Numbered from the stretch's first letter, positions 11,606 to 23,579 are shown. The stretch: 64,000 bases of DNA from Isoetes taiwanensis (GCA_021234155.1 JAJEKV010000054.1:1488001-1552000), one strand, 5' to 3'. The notes: generated by a model not told the origin, from the sequence alone. A program made the numbers and translations.

Positions 11606-13453
11606 ATACTTAATTTGCTCCTTCTCAGTGACTTAGTACACGTGACTTAGTTCGTCGGCTACGACTATTTGCTGAAACAGACATAAATAATTTGTTTTTG
11701 CACGCATGGTGGACAGGGTGGTCCTAAGATTAAGCATTTTGTACTAGCAGAAGAGTAAGCTTTATTGTTCTTCCAGTAATTATTCAATGCTGCAAATGTG
11801 GAAGACTGTCGTTACTAACAGTATTTCTCTTTTGGATCTATTAACTAAAAGATACAATTTTCAGTATTTGCAGATAAATTTTGAGGCACAATTTACAAGG
11901 TAGCATGGCATGTTGAAAACATGTTTAAATTGTTAAAGATATAGGTATTTGTCATACCATCTTGAATGGTTCAGTAGCAATTTCGTGAGTCTTACCTCTG
12001 TCTTATCTACAAAAAGGTTAAGGTAACAGGTGTAAATCGGTGGTCTACAACTAGTTAAAATCCCTGTAAATACAGACATATCATCACATAACTACAGTAA
12101 ATATCTGCTACAGGGTTTTGCTACAGTGTTCTCAGCAATGCCAATACTGCATTAGTTTAGTCGTTTCAATGTTATTGGGTTGAAAACCAAGTGAAAACAG
12201 AGTTTTGATCATTCCTGTCTCTTAGAAAAACATAGCCTTACAATATTTTCTACCTTGAATGAGCTCCCACGAATTTATCACATGCCGGATCGTATAGAGA
12301 AAGGATGCATTAAGTTCATCCGGCATGACCCTAATGTTAAAGATTGGTATTTTTTCTATATTTCTAACTTAAGGGGAAGAGTTCGAATTGCAAAATCAAT
12401 GCAAATAAAGTTCAAAAAAGAGTGCGAATGCTCGTTGCAAATGAAGTTAAAAAAATCCATACCTTGCCGTCGTTTATTAGAGGAAGAAATGGAAATAGCT
12501 CGTTCGTGGTCCCGCCTATTGATTTTCTATTTTAGTTTGTTTTATAACATTCAATAGGACTAAGTGTCCATGGCAATAAATACATGAGCATCACTAAATC
12601 CTCCATTATCATATATGAGCTTAAAATGTTTTTCGTTTTCAATTATGAGGTAACTATCCTTAGGTGGTTCCTTCATAACCAAATTATTTGGGTAATTATT
12701 GAGCTAGGCTAGACCATTATGCATTTGTTATGCAAGTATGCTTGCTTTTATAGGTATTCAACTTGAGATCTTAGAATACATTCTATTGACAATGGCATTC
12801 CATCTTAATATTTTATAGAAGGCTCCAATTAATTTATTAAGACTCAGAGATGTTTGTTAAGTTGTGAGCATCGTCCCTCACTACCTTGTAAAAATCTACC
12901 TGGATTGTTGGATTGTTAGCATTGGTGCACGTTGGACATAATTTGTTTGTAGAAAAAAATAATGCATCTAGACACACCGATGAAATACCCATGTCGAAAT
13001 ATTGTCTTGCCACAACATTCATAAACTATCTAGTATACAAATAGCTAACACAATTTCCCATTGGCTATTTTTTCTCCAAGCATGTCTTATTCCGTGGGAA
13101 TACTTCTTCCATGTTTGCACGATAGACAAAGTGAAGTTCATGTTCCAATTCATGACGCCCATGCATGTGCTCGTCCTACCAGGTTCTAGGCATGCCCATG
13201 ACCCATGATGCCTAGATGCATGCACAGTTTGTTAAAGAGATTCTTAATAAATACTCATTAGAGCTAAGCATTGCAAATGCACTATGTGCTCATGTATATT
13301 GTGGCTAACTTTCAAGCATTTGATGTGAATGCTAGAAGATTCGCCTCATGGATTATAGAATTTATTAAGATTTTTTGGACTTTCGCCAAGTTGGCTATTC
13401 TCATTTGACAAATATTCGCCAAAAAAAATTCATATTCTAAGGTTAGGAAAAAA
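11606..13453. other. Non-coding 3' part of the hAT element
   Basis: About 1.85 kb with no recognisable gene. It includes a short inverted repeat (CATGCCGGAT at 12282, ATCCGGCATG at 12318) that could form a stem-loop, and TTCGCC subterminal repeats near 13385 and 13422. A 100-codon open frame starting at 12255 has no family signature. Confidence 0.5.
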
Positions 13454-13468
13454 TTAGAGACAACACTA
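13454..13468 (-). repeat. hAT right terminal inverted repeat
   Basis: TTAGAGACAACACTA, exact inverse of 7778-7792, followed by the TSD copy CTTATGAG at 13469-13476. Confidence 0.93.
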
Positions 13469-15488
13469 CTTATGAGCGGGGTTCAACGGGCACTAGAGGA
13501 CTCTGATGCGGTACACCGGGACCTTCAAGCTGCCACTGCCCAAGTTGCAACTTTGGAGGCCAAACTTCAAGACAAGCACGGAGCTCTCTTACAGGCTCAT
13601 ACAGATCTCAAAAGTGCACAAGATCAAGTCAGCCAACTTGCAGATCAACAGGCTCAGCTCCAATCAGAAATTCAAAATTTATTGGAGCACAACAAGTCCA
13701 AAGCAGCTCTCCTGGGTACTAAGGATGCAGATATTGCTAAGCTCAACGCCTTGTACTCCGAACTTTGTGAAAATTTCAGCACTCAAGTTCAAAACCTTAC
13801 GAGCGGGGCGGCTCAAATTGCCTCCTTGGCGGCTCAGCTTTCTACACGACCTCTCGGCTCACCTCTCTTCAAGATCGCCTACGAGGTGCGTAAACGAAAG
13901 ATACCGGATGACGCGGATTGCCGTGCTTCGTCTCAATACTCCGGGAAATCCTCCTCCCGTGTCAACACTTCTCAAACGGTCCGTGACCAATCACGCCTTT
14001 GCTAGAAAAGGACAACCGGATCCGTGATCTTGAACAACAACCGCAGCAAGCTATTATTCATCTGGCGGTGAGGCTCAAGCAAAACTTGACGCCCATACCG
14101 CCATTATTAACGTAATGCCCGCTGACTTCCCGCCTCTTCCTCGCTATCACGATTATGTGGTTGCTCGCCGCCACCTCTTCCTTTCTCGGTGGCATGCGGC
14201 GGATGGACTGTGGATATTCCCCCGAAAACCGCAGATTTTCTTGATTTGGCCGTAACTCTCCATTGAAGACAAAGGGTTGTGCCGTGCCCTTGTGGTCTTT
14301 GATCTCATCCATTGTGCCGATCCGACTTTATCACCTTGAGTTGTTCAGCCCATGGCTTACATATTTCATGATTTCTATCCGGGTGATACACGGAACACTT
14401 CGAAAATGGGCCACGCCCGACTCTTTCGGGGTGACCCCAATGCAATGGTTGCTTCGGGATAACAATCCATATCTTGCGGATCATGCTCGGACCCAAACTC
14501 TTCATCGAGTACATGCCTCGAAGCTTGCCAATCATTTATCTCTCGGCAAAGCCCGAAGCCACCGCAACAATATAAGGAAGTATCTAGGACATCCCGGATC
14601 TTCCCTATGCACAAATTTATATGCGACACCTCGCGGTTATAATCAATTACGAGCTCGTTGGATAGCAAGACGGTCCCCACGGGATGGGATAGCCCTCCTG
14701 TCAACTCTCAACTCTCTCGCTTCTCTTTGGGATCGTTGGTGTCAAGCTCTTGATCCGGATCTTGTCGATCAATTCGGGGAGACCGCCAAGAACCCACGCC
14801 CACGGGCATGGTTCCTTCTCCCTATGCTTCCTCAGGCGCACCTCCACGCCCGGGTTCTGACTTCGATTGGCGCCTCCCTTTTTGGACCAAGGTCATGGAT
14901 GGTCATGCCGGATGGACTCCACCTCGGATCTCGACGGATCTCGGTGGGATCCACGCTTTGTTCGCCCGCTCACATTGGGAAGAAGGTGCCACTCTGGATA
15001 CCACCACGAATTGGATCTATATTGCTAATGGCGTGGTTGGCAAACGCGGCGGATGCGCTTCATGGTCTTGACACCTTCTTGCGAGAATGCCACCACCTCA
15101 CCTCGATCCTTCATCCATCTTCAAGCGTGTTTTTGTGCTGCTCTCAAATGCATTTTGCTAAGCTCCTTAAATCGGCGTCCATTTTTCACTTTGCAATCCG
15201 AATGCCGGTGTTAATGGTGCCTTTGGCCTCCGGACCGCCTCCTCATGGAATGTCGGTACATTTCTTGAGGGCGCCCATCTTTGCCCTTGAAGACATGGTG
15301 CGATCTCGCTTTCTTATTGATGCAGATCCCGCCCTTGGCCAAAACACTCCTCCCGCTCTTCAAACACGCCAGATCTCATTGGCCGATTACCATAATGGTG
15401 CCCGTCCTCACTCCCGTGAGGATCACTTTCGCATTGATGGCTTCCCGCCTCGAAACCCTTCCTCCTTTTTCTTCACTCGAGTGTCATT
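13469..15488 (+). pseudogene. Remainder of the gypsy downstream coding region, coiled-coil part and beyond
   Basis: Beyond the hAT insertion the fossil's coding-like sequence resumes. About 13472-13880 would form a long coiled coil (heptad-like Leu/Ala/Gln spacing, for example DLQAATAQVATLEAKLQ). It is followed by segments such as MPADFPPLPRYHDYVVARR (about 14117) and a Trp/Gly-rich part near 14860-15050. No catalytic domain is recognised. The region is broken and its role in the element is unknown. I assign it to the gypsy fossil because it leads straight to the purine tract and LTR. Confidence 0.45.
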
Positions 15489-15499
15489 TGGTGGGGGAG
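15489..15499 (+). other. Polypurine tract of the gypsy fossil
   Basis: TGGTGGGGGAG lies directly before an LTR that starts TGTTAGTCCCG. Such tracts prime plus-strand DNA synthesis in LTR elements. Confidence 0.6.
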
Positions 15500-16035
15500 T
15501 GTTAGTCCCGTGCTTCCCGGTACAGGGACTATTCATGCATATCGACAGACGGAGGTCAAGCTCAAGGATCCTCGGGCGACCACGGGTCAGCCATCAAAGG
15601 CTCGGCACGGGTCAGCCATCAAAGGCTCAGTGAGAAGACCAAGCGGCGGAGACCACGCAGATCAAAGCCGCATCCCGCAACAAGAGGCGCCGCTCCGGAC
15701 AAGTGATGACCCGTCCTCGCGCCCGTGTCGGGTCGGCGTGATTCTAGGCATTTCAAGAGGCACCGCCAACATTCCTGCAAATCAGGCCTCCTTCCAGGAG
15801 TCGGCACCGAGATCAGTCAGAGTGTCTATATTGGGCCCAAGGCCATTGTACTATATATATGAGTAGAGCTAGCATATGATGGCTAGATGAGTTTTGAGTC
15901 TTGTCTCCTTTCAGTTTTTCTCTCTATTGCGAGAGCTCATGTATGTTCATCATTGATATCAAGGAAGCTTATCATTTTCCTCTCATTTGTTCTGTTTTCT
16001 TCTTCTTCTTCTCTTCTTGCAAATCCCGCGTGACA
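15500..16035 (+). repeat. 3' LTR of the gypsy fossil
   Basis: Starts TGTTAGTCCC right after the purine tract and probably ends near GCGTGACA at 16035, giving about 536 bp with TG..CA ends. A TATA box (CTATATATATGAG, about 15850) and a downstream T/C-rich part fit U3-R-U5 order. The right boundary is a best guess because the next element starts in decayed sequence. Confidence 0.55.
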
Positions 16036-16099
16036 TAGTCCCCCGGACTCTCCTGTTAGATCCACGGGTCCTCACAGAGGGCTGTCTTCCAGGAGTTCC

Positions 16100-17360
16100 C
16101 GAACCCAGACCCCAAACAATGAGTCCTCCCGAGTTGGCTGAGCTTAAGAAGCAACTCCAAGAGCTATTGAACCTAGGCTTCATTCGGCCTAGTGTTTCAC
16201 CCTTTGGCGTGCCTATTCTCTTTGTTAAAAAGAAGGATGGCTCCATGAGGATGTGCATCGACTATAGGCAACTCAACAAGCATACGATCAAGAACCGCTA
16301 TGCTTTGCCGAGAGCGGATGATCTCATGGACCAATTGCAAGGGGCCAAATATTTCTCGAAGATTGATTTACGCTCAGGGTATCATCAGATAAGGATAAAA
16401 GAGGATGACATCCATAAATCCGCCGTTCGTACTAGATACGAGCATTATGAATTCACAGTTATGCCTTTCAGTTTAACTAACGCTCCCGCGACTTTTATGC
16501 GGTTGATGAATGATGTCTTCCGAGAATACTTGGATAATTTTGTCGTTATTTTCTTTGACGACATTCTCATCTATAGTAAAACCCTTGAGGAGCGAGAATC
16601 ACCTTAGATTGGCCTTGCAGAAATTGAGGCGTCACCAGCTTTTTGCAAAGTTCTCTAAGTGTAAGTTCGCCACACCGAAGGTGGATTACTTGGGGCATAT
16701 TATTTCAGCCGAGGGTATTGCTATCGACCCAGCAAAGATAGAGGCAGTCAAGGACTGGCCTATTCCCAGTAATGTTTCAGAGGTAAGGAGTTTTTTGGGC
16801 TTGGTAGGATATTATAGGAAATTTGTTAAGGATTTTGCCAAGATTGCAGGGCCTTTAACAGAAGTTACAAAGCATGAGAAAGTGAAGGATTGGGTAGAAC
16901 ACTAGAAGGCAAAGGTCCAGACAAGCTTTTAGAAATTTAAGGATGCTTTGACTTCAGCGCCAGTTCTCACATTACCAGACCCGGAGAAAGATAAGCTAGT
17001 AGCAACAGATGCCAGTAAAATTGCTACTGGAGGAGTTCTAATACAAGAGGGGAGGGTTATTGCATATGATTCTAAGAAAATGAATGAGACCGAACAGCGA
17101 TACCCCACCCACGATCAAGAACTCTTGGCAGTTGTGCGGGCTCTGCGCATATAGAGACACTACCTTCTTGGTAGGAGATTCCAGCTAGATACGGATCACC
17201 AGAGCCTCCGTTATCTTTCTACCCAGCCAAATCTCAATCTCTGTCAAAGAAGATGGATGGAGTTTCTTGAGGAATATGATTTTGAGATCATGTATAAGCG
17301 GGTAAGCACAATGTGGTTGCGGATGCGTTGTCACGCCATCCCTTAGTAACCCGCACCCAT
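16100..17360 (+). pseudogene. Chromovirus fossil: reverse transcriptase and RNase H
   Basis: RT with [17 protein letters not shown] (about 16120), [20 protein letters not shown] (about 16212), [17 protein letters not shown] (about 16360), and the catalytic FFDDILIYS block (about 16553). The thumb region has [17 protein letters not shown] (about 16681) and [20 protein letters not shown]. RNase H starts with LVATDASKIATGGVL (about 16996) and continues through ETEQRYPTHDQELLAVVRAL. These are classic chromovirus sequences. Broken. Confidence 0.85.
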
Positions 17361-17509
17361 TGTAATGCAATTTCCACCCTCACTAGTGAGTTCGGGAAGC
17401 AAATAGAGCAAACTTTGGCCACCGACCCAGAATTCGCTGAAGTGTGACAGAGTTTAAACAAGGAGACATGAACAGATAAAGAGTGTGAGGCTTTCCGCTC
17501 TTATAAGAA

Positions 17510-18470
17510 GGAGGGCAATTTGCTTTTTTGCAAAGACAAGTTGTGTGTACCCGAGACTTCAGGAGTCCGTAAGCTTATTCTTCATGATACACACAACAGC
17601 CCTATAGCTGGACATGCAGGCTTCATAAAGACCTATTTTAAGATTTGTTCCAGCTATTTTTGGCCGAGCATGAAGAAAGACATTGCCAGATACATTAAGC
17701 AATGTCAAGTGTGTCAGCAGACTAAGGCCAAGCAGTTGAGGATTCCAGGAGAGTTACAACCGTTGGATGTGCCCAACGCCAAATGGGAGATGATAGCTAT
17801 GGATTTCATTGTGGGCCTTCCGCGTACCCTCCATGGATATGACGCTTTAATGGTAGTGGTCGACAAGTTGTCGAAGATGGCTCATTTCTTGCCATGTCGT
17901 ACCACAGATACGGCCTTGGATACAGCCTTGTTATTCGCGAAGGAAATCTTCAGATTACACGGGATGCCACGAGTAATAGTATCTGACAGGGATCCCAAGT
18001 TTGTAAGTGCATTCTGGAAGGATTTCTTTGCCACCATTCAGACAAAGCTTGCTATGAGCACAGCATATCATCCTCAGACGGATGGACAAACCGAGCGGAC
18101 CAACCGCATTATAGAAGATTATGTGTGGAGTAAGCAATCTCAGTGGGCCGACTATATCTATTTAGTGGAGTTTGCTTATAATAGCATGAAGCAGGAGTCT
18201 TCTAGAATGTCTCCTTTCATGATAAATTATGGCTATCAATGCCTAACTCCAGACACATGGCATAATCCTGTTTCTATTGTGGAGGTTTCCCAACAACTCC
18301 TTTTGGAAATGCAAGCTTTGGTCGAGGAGGTTCGTGGTTATTTGTTGGCTGCGCGTAGTCGTCAGAAAAGTGTGGCTGATAAGCACAGAACCCCACGAAT
18401 GTTCCAAGTGGGCGATTCAGTTTGGCTTAAGATTAAAGTTAAGCAAGCCAAACTCAAAAATTGGTAACTG
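17510..18470 (+). pseudogene. Chromovirus fossil: integrase
   Basis: Integrase with the H2C2 zinc-binding segment (CQVCQQTKAKQLRIPG, about 17707) and the DDE core: MDFIVGLPRTLHGYDALMVV (about 17800), VSDRDPKFVSAFW (about 17979), STAYHPQTDGQTERTNR (about 18058). In the family it joins element DNA to the host chromosome. This is the best preserved part of the fossil. Confidence 0.85.
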
Positions 18471-18477
18471 CTAGAAA

Positions 18478-18882
18478 TTGGCACCCAGATGGGCTGGGCC
18501 GTTCATGATTACTGAACGTATTGGAGAGCATGCATATCATTTGGATTTGCCACCCCGCTTGAAGATCCATAAGGTCTTTCACGTGAGTCTTCTGAAGAGA
18601 CACACTCCTGATCCACAGGAGATGTTAGATATACCCACCCTCCTTGAAGTGACAGATGAGCAACTGGAGATAGTGCCCGAAGCTCTTCTTGATAGGGCCT
18701 ATAAGCAGACAAGAAGGACTCAAATGCTCCAATATTTGGTTACGTGGAAACACTTGCCGGTGGAGGATGCCACATGGGTAATGAAGATAGACCTTGAAAA
18801 GCACTATCCGGAATTCATGCGGGAATCTCAAGGCCGCACCATCAACGATGTCATCAACCCCGATTCCGGTGGTAAGCAATGA
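18478..18882 (+). pseudogene. Chromovirus fossil: integrase C-terminus and chromodomain
   Basis: The GPF segment (WAGPFMITERIGEHAYHLDL) and the LKIHKVFHVSLLKRH motif are followed by a chromodomain-like stretch: Q.LQYLVTWKHLPVEDATWV near 18730-18780. Chromodomains of this branch bind modified histones and guide integration into heterochromatin (family knowledge). Confidence 0.8.
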
Positions 18883-19552
18883 AGGCTTGATTCGGCAGGG
18901 ATCATGCAGTAGTCTGCAGGGGTAGATGCATCTTAGATCAACGTAGTTACCGATGATGAGACCACCTTGGTGTTCTCTAGGACGTGGTGTATTGTCAATG
19001 TGGGCATGACCACGGATTGCTTGAAAAGCATGTAGTTGATAGGCCGCATTCATCTCGGCGATAATAGGAACATCACCATTCCTTATGCCGCTATGGATTG
19101 CGAATCCTAGGCATGATAGGTTTCCCTGTTAGTTTAATCTTTTATTTTAATTCAAGGGGGTGGTCCCTTCAACCACAACTTAATTATTATGTGTAAATAC
19201 TGACGTATTGACATGTGCAGGCCAGTGAGTAGTAGGGGACCTGCGCATGTATAGAGGGTTGCTGATGGCCCAAGCGTCTGTATTTTCATGTCTTCTTGTA
19301 TCAACTTGATAATGATTTTATAATGTCTGTTATTGGACTCCGGTCCTTGAACTTTTTCCATGTGATAATGATCTGAAATGCACATTGGTGCCTAAACAAT
19401 TTTGTGATCTTTAAACCTTAATCATGTTTTATCTTCAGGAATAAGAAATTATTCTCATCTATTCAGGTGTAACTTCCTGTATTTCATACTGCTGTATTCT
19501 TTGAACGCATGTTAGCTCTTACCAAACCCCAATGCTGAGGACAACATTATTC
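18883..19552 (+). other. Chromovirus 3' untranslated spacer
   Basis: About 670 bases between the chromodomain region and the purine tract with no recognisable gene. It ends ACCCCAATGCTGAGGACAAC, a leader to the purine tract commonly seen in chromoviruses. Confidence 0.5.
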
Positions 19553-19566
19553 CGAGGGGGGGAGAA

Positions 19567-21080
19567 TGTGACGTTCTACATATTTATACGGTATATGTAT
19601 AAATACACTGACACGTCACGCTATATATATACGACGTCATGGGGTATAGTTAACCTAGTTGGTTAACCTAAATGGATTAATTTAGCTATGCTAAATTAAC
19701 ATTACCCTAATTAATGGAATAATAAGCCTAATTAAGCTAATTAGCTGATTATTAATGCCAGGTGGCATGAGTCGATTGGCCAAGGCAGGGTTTTGCTAGT
19801 TTAGTCTATCCTAGGTTAATCCCTGAACCAGAATCGACCAGGAGCTCTTCAGCCAGGCGCTTTCCCCAAAACCCTACAGCAGTTGAGATGGATCATCCTC
19901 AAGACAACGGATCAAGTCGCTTTAACGGTTAGTCCGTAGGAGTAGGCGTGATTAGTAGAATAGCGCCTCTGAGGCAACTCTGTGTGTGATGGTTCCTATT
20001 TTTCTCTATGATTTAGCAATAGAGGCTAACCCTTGTTTGAAAGGTGAGATGCTCTTCTTTCTGATTCTATACTTGCTCAGAAATGATGGATTGATGGTTC
20101 TTTGCATAGTATTACTCTGGAAATGGGGGGAACTACGGGCGGTAGAGACCTCTGAGCTCATATATCATAGTATGGTTCTAGTTAGCGCCCTATAAATCCC
20201 ATTAGATGCGGCCTGTGTACAAGAGCCCATCGAGCTGTGGAATCTATGGCATCATTGAAGCACCAGATAAGGGGCGTAGTGATGAAATGTGGGGTGGGGT
20301 CTCGCCTGAGCATAAAAGGCTACGGGGACTCCTTCAGTGAGCTAGGCCTAATAGTCGGTCACGTAGAGGGCCGGGTATGGTATGGGGCATCTTGTACTTT
20401 GAAGATAAAGTTAGGGGAGTAGGTCGGGTACAGAAGGAGCTGCTGATGTATCTCTTCCTCTAGTTCACCCACGGATTCAATGCGACTCTGGAAAGGGACA
20501 CTTCTCTGACCTGCCTCATCGGACCGGGGAGATGTAACCCGGAGTAGTCCCGAAGGGTGATTCCTTGGGATTGCATTTCCGGAAAGCTACAATGGCACCA
20601 TAGCTTGACTCAGCTCATCTGCAAAGTGTGCACAGGTACCCTAGCCACTGTTCTATGCCAGCCAACGCCAGGTTATACCTTTGTCTGTTGATTCCCTTGA
20701 GACCGAGCCATCAGTCTTTCCTCACAGGAGTCTGAGCCGGGGTAGATCCTGGGGTTTGGGGTGTTTTACTTAGGACTAGATGCATCTTCTTTGTCAGTAA
20801 TACTGGGATGGATGTGCCACCCTTCGTGGTGGTTTATTATGTATGATTTATGCTGTATGCTAACATGTATTCACGCTTCCGCGATATAGGAGATCCATTG
20901 AAGGTATGGACCCGAATGACACCTCCATGTCCTTCCCCCAGTTATCTGCTATAAGACGGAGGGCCCTGCTCATGGCGAGCTGATTGCCATGGGAGGGGGA
21001 AGTCCCTGTATATATATGTGTGGAGTGACGTATATGTTCAGGGAGCATCACAGTAAGGATGCCCTACACAGAACAAACAT
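19567..21080 (+). repeat. 3' LTR of the chromovirus, right end uncertain
   Basis: A purine run GAGGGGGGGAGAA (19554-19566) is followed by TGTGACGTTC, the typical chromovirus LTR start. The next 200 bp are AT-rich with short inverted and direct repeats (ACGTCA/TGACGT, TTAACCTA, GCTAATTA). No clear CA end or duplicated target site is visible. I place the end near 21048-21080 only because LINE sequence begins by 21170. Confidence 0.45.
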
Positions 21081-21169
21081 CGTATCAAGGATTTGAAGCA
21101 AATTTGATTCATTTATACCTACCTTTACACTGCATTAATTAAAAGCCCAGAATACAACATCACTGTACC

Positions 21170-22790
21170 ATGGGTGATATAACTAGTTTCTCTAGATCTT
21201 GCATTCCAAACCCTGAAGCTGCCAAATGTGGTATATAGGCTATATGTGACATGCCTAGGCCATCTGGAATCAACAGACCCACTATTTGACAGCAATATTG
21301 GGGTCACCAGGGATGCTCTCTCTCTCCTACATTGTTTGGATTGTACATTGATCAATTGGAGAAAGGGCCTGCTGAAAATGGGGGCGATGGAGCTCAACTT
21401 TTGCACCAGATCACCAGGCAGCTCATATATGTTGATGATGTCGACCTCCTAGCTTACACTCCGCAAGACATGAAAGGCCATCTGGATGTTCTAGGCACAT
21501 TCTATAGGCCACAAACATGCATGTCAATCTGACCGAGACTAAGATGGTGCTCATCTCATCCTTCCGTCAGTCAAGGCCTCCCTCCTTCACTTACTGAGAG
21601 CACAATGTACGCACACCTACAAGTACTTGGGAATAGATTTTCCTTCTACCACGTATTGGGATACTTCCATCAGACTGCAGGTGACATCGGGTTGGATCTG
21701 TATGCAATGCAGAATAATAGTCGTAAAGTAGAGTTAATGACTAGGAATTGCATTTCTTTAGAGTCTTGGTGGAGCCTATTCTTCTATACAGGGTTCTAGA
21801 AACCGATGGTGTCCCTTGCTACCTAGAATGAGTTGGAATAGATGCAGAAAGCCTTCTTAGCATGGGCACTAGGAGTGAAATCCATGGCCCCATACAAGAG
21901 ACAGGTTTCTTGCCTCTATAAAGAGCCCTTCATCGCCACATCATCTACTTTCAAAAGGTCGTCAGTATGGACGATGCTTGCCTTTCTAACCTGGCATATG
22001 CCGTGATGAAGGGGCGCCAGCACCTCAAGGCCTACTGGAAGCAAAAGGGGACTCAATGGCTAGCCAGATGGAATGTGAAGGACCACAGGTGCAGATAGAA
22101 GAGGATTATCATAATTTGAGGCAGTATCTTGATGTTTTCTTCCTCAGCAAGGTTTGGGATGCAAACTTATTTGAGCAAGTCAAAACCACGCGCTATGCGC
22201 ACCACATAAATACCACACTAGAACCGGGCCTATAACGCTACTTATGTACACACATGCCCATGAAAAATCATAGATTCATCATCTCCATTTGCACAGGTGC
22301 GCATCGCATCCAAATTGAGACAGGCAAATGGATTGGAGAGCCATGCCAAAACAAGCTTTGTGACTACTGCCAAGTGGAGCCATTGAGGACGAATGTCACA
22401 CTCTTCAGAGCTATCTCGCATATGATCACATCTGGACACGATATGCCAAGTTGGTCAGGCCTAGCCGTTGCATGTGAATTTGGGTACGATATCAATACAG
22501 TTGCAGGGATCATATCTTCAAGAAGTCATGGATAGGCAGGCTCAACTATGTCCTCGCCCACTATCTTAACAGGTTGCACAATATTTCACCATGTGTATTT
22601 GTATAGTTTATCAGCATTCCTATTACTGCCACGGTTTTTCCCTCGAAAATCCTTTCCGCTGGAGGGGGGGGGGGAGTGGGTTTAATCCTAACAGTAATAC
22701 ATCTACTGCGCTTCTTTTTTTGGGTCCCATAGACCATTTGATCGTGAGAATCAGGGTCACCTTAGTTTTTTTAGCAAGGAGAACTGGGTC
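21170..22790 (+). mobile_element. Decayed non-LTR retrotransposon (LINE), family A, + strand
   Basis: A degenerate LINE 3' half. The RT has YRLYVTCLGHLEST, then FGLYIDQLEKGP and the catalytic box LIYVDDVDLLAYTP at about 21423 (usual form YADD). Downstream are NLTETKMVLISS and, near 22290, a zinc-knuckle part HRIQIETGKWIGEPCQNKLC. Several stops and frameshifts interrupt it (for example near 21531, 21799 and 22110), so it is dead. The 3' untranslated part (about 22630-22760) matches the reverse complement of 24540-24660 in a second copy, so both belong to one family. 5' truncated, as usual for LINEs. Confidence 0.75.
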
Positions 22791-23579
22791 CAGGTCTTGG
22801 ACAAATTTGGGGATGTTCTCCAAATTAAGGTCAAATGATATTTTCTACAGAGCAGTGCATCAGTTGAAAAGGTTGGTGCTTTTTTAGTGGATATGGCAGT
22901 TGCTAATATTGCGAGTTAGACCTTTATCTAAAGGGGCTTTTACTCCAAGAATTTGGGTATGAGAAGCTCGGTCCTGATTGTTGGTAATATACCTAAAGCA
23001 AGGATCGAAATGCAAGCTGTGTATCAAGGACCACCTACTCGAATTTAGCAGGTTTTTCTCTTCATTGATTCAAAATTCAAGAGCTACTTCCATAAAAGGC
23101 TTAGTCCTGTCAAGCTACATGGAAGGTTCTCTATCAGAAGCAGTTTAAAAGGAATTCAAAAAAGGATAAGTGAGAAAACAAAAGTACCTGTTGCTTCAAC
23201 AATGCAACGATTGTGTAAGCCGATTGCAGAAGTGATTGATATTTATACCTATTTGGCATGTCAAATTGCTTCCCTTCTTCTTTAGTTATTTCCTGTGACA
23301 CATAGCCATAGCTAATAATTCGTGTTGATTTGAGCAAGGTATCGATTGGATGGATAGCGCAACAATCTAAATGGTTGGATTGATTATTCTTAGTTAGTCT
23401 TTCTATTTGTTAAGTATTTGTCTAGACTATAACAATTTCCATGTGGATAATATTATAAATGATATCTATCACTATGGTGGGATGGGAGTGGAGCCCTGTA
23501 ATATCCAATGCAAACATGTAAGCAATTACAGAGGGAAAGATAGCATCTTACCAAAGTGGGCAAAAATGACGTGATGAAA
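22791..23579. other. Unassigned sequence left of the CACTA element
   Basis: About 790 bases without a recognisable gene or repeat. AT-rich. The CACTA target AAA lies at its right edge (23577-23579). Confidence 0.4.

Larger units (their letters stand above)
7778..13468 (+). mobile_element. Autonomous-looking hAT DNA transposon, 5.7 kb
   Basis: A complete hAT element. The ends are a perfect 15-bp inverted repeat, TAGTGTTGTCTCTAA at 7778-7792 and its reverse complement at 13454-13468, flanked by an exact 8-bp duplication CTTATGAG. Just inside both ends are ATTCGCC-type subterminal repeats (7793-7822 on the left, 13385-13430 on the right), the kind of site hAT transposases bind. It contains one spliced transposase gene (8424-11605) with no internal stop in the exon model. 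It sits in the tail coding region of a gypsy fossil. The identical TSD and perfect TIRs argue for a recent insertion. A 24-base poly-A run at 7864-7887 lies in the leader. Confidence 0.93.
1..16035 (+). mobile_element. Ty3/gypsy LTR-retrotransposon fossil (TAT/Ogre-like layout), left end outside window
   Basis: A + strand Ty3/gypsy element runs from the left edge to an LTR at 15500-16035. Parts in order: gag with zinc knuckles (about 640-1700), aspartic protease (about 2200-2330), reverse transcriptase (about 3060-3950), RNase H (about 3960-4450), integrase (about 4760-5560), a spacer, a further coding region of plant-transposon-protein type, a purine-rich tract and the 3' LTR. A coding region downstream of pol is known for the TAT/Ogre branch, so I infer that lineage. 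The element is broken many times (a dozen or more) and looks old. A hAT transposon (7778-13468) sits inside it. A second copy of the same family lies in reverse orientation at 53971-62788. That the downstream region belongs to the same element is inference from order and strand. Confidence 0.7.
16036..21080 (+). mobile_element. Chromovirus (Ty3/gypsy) fossil with chromodomain
   Basis: A second, unrelated gypsy fossil on the + strand. It holds RT (about 16100-16900), RNase H (about 16940-17300), integrase (about 17520-18470), chromodomain (about 18480-18880), a purine tract (about 19553-19566) and a 3' LTR starting at 19567. No gag or protease is seen before it; it abuts the LTR of the previous fossil. 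It is broken about half a dozen times in what remains, but the motifs are much better kept than in the first gypsy, so it looks younger. The right end of the LTR is not fixed. Confidence 0.8.

Noticed and set aside
12255-12557. A 100-codon open frame in the hAT 3' region
   Set aside because: No family similarity recognised, and it covers the hairpin. Not supported as a gene.
14263-15633. A 456-codon open frame on the + strand
   Set aside because: It has no domain signature, unusual composition, and overlaps both the purine tract and the LTR start of the gypsy fossil. It looks like a chance frame in GC-rich fossil sequence.
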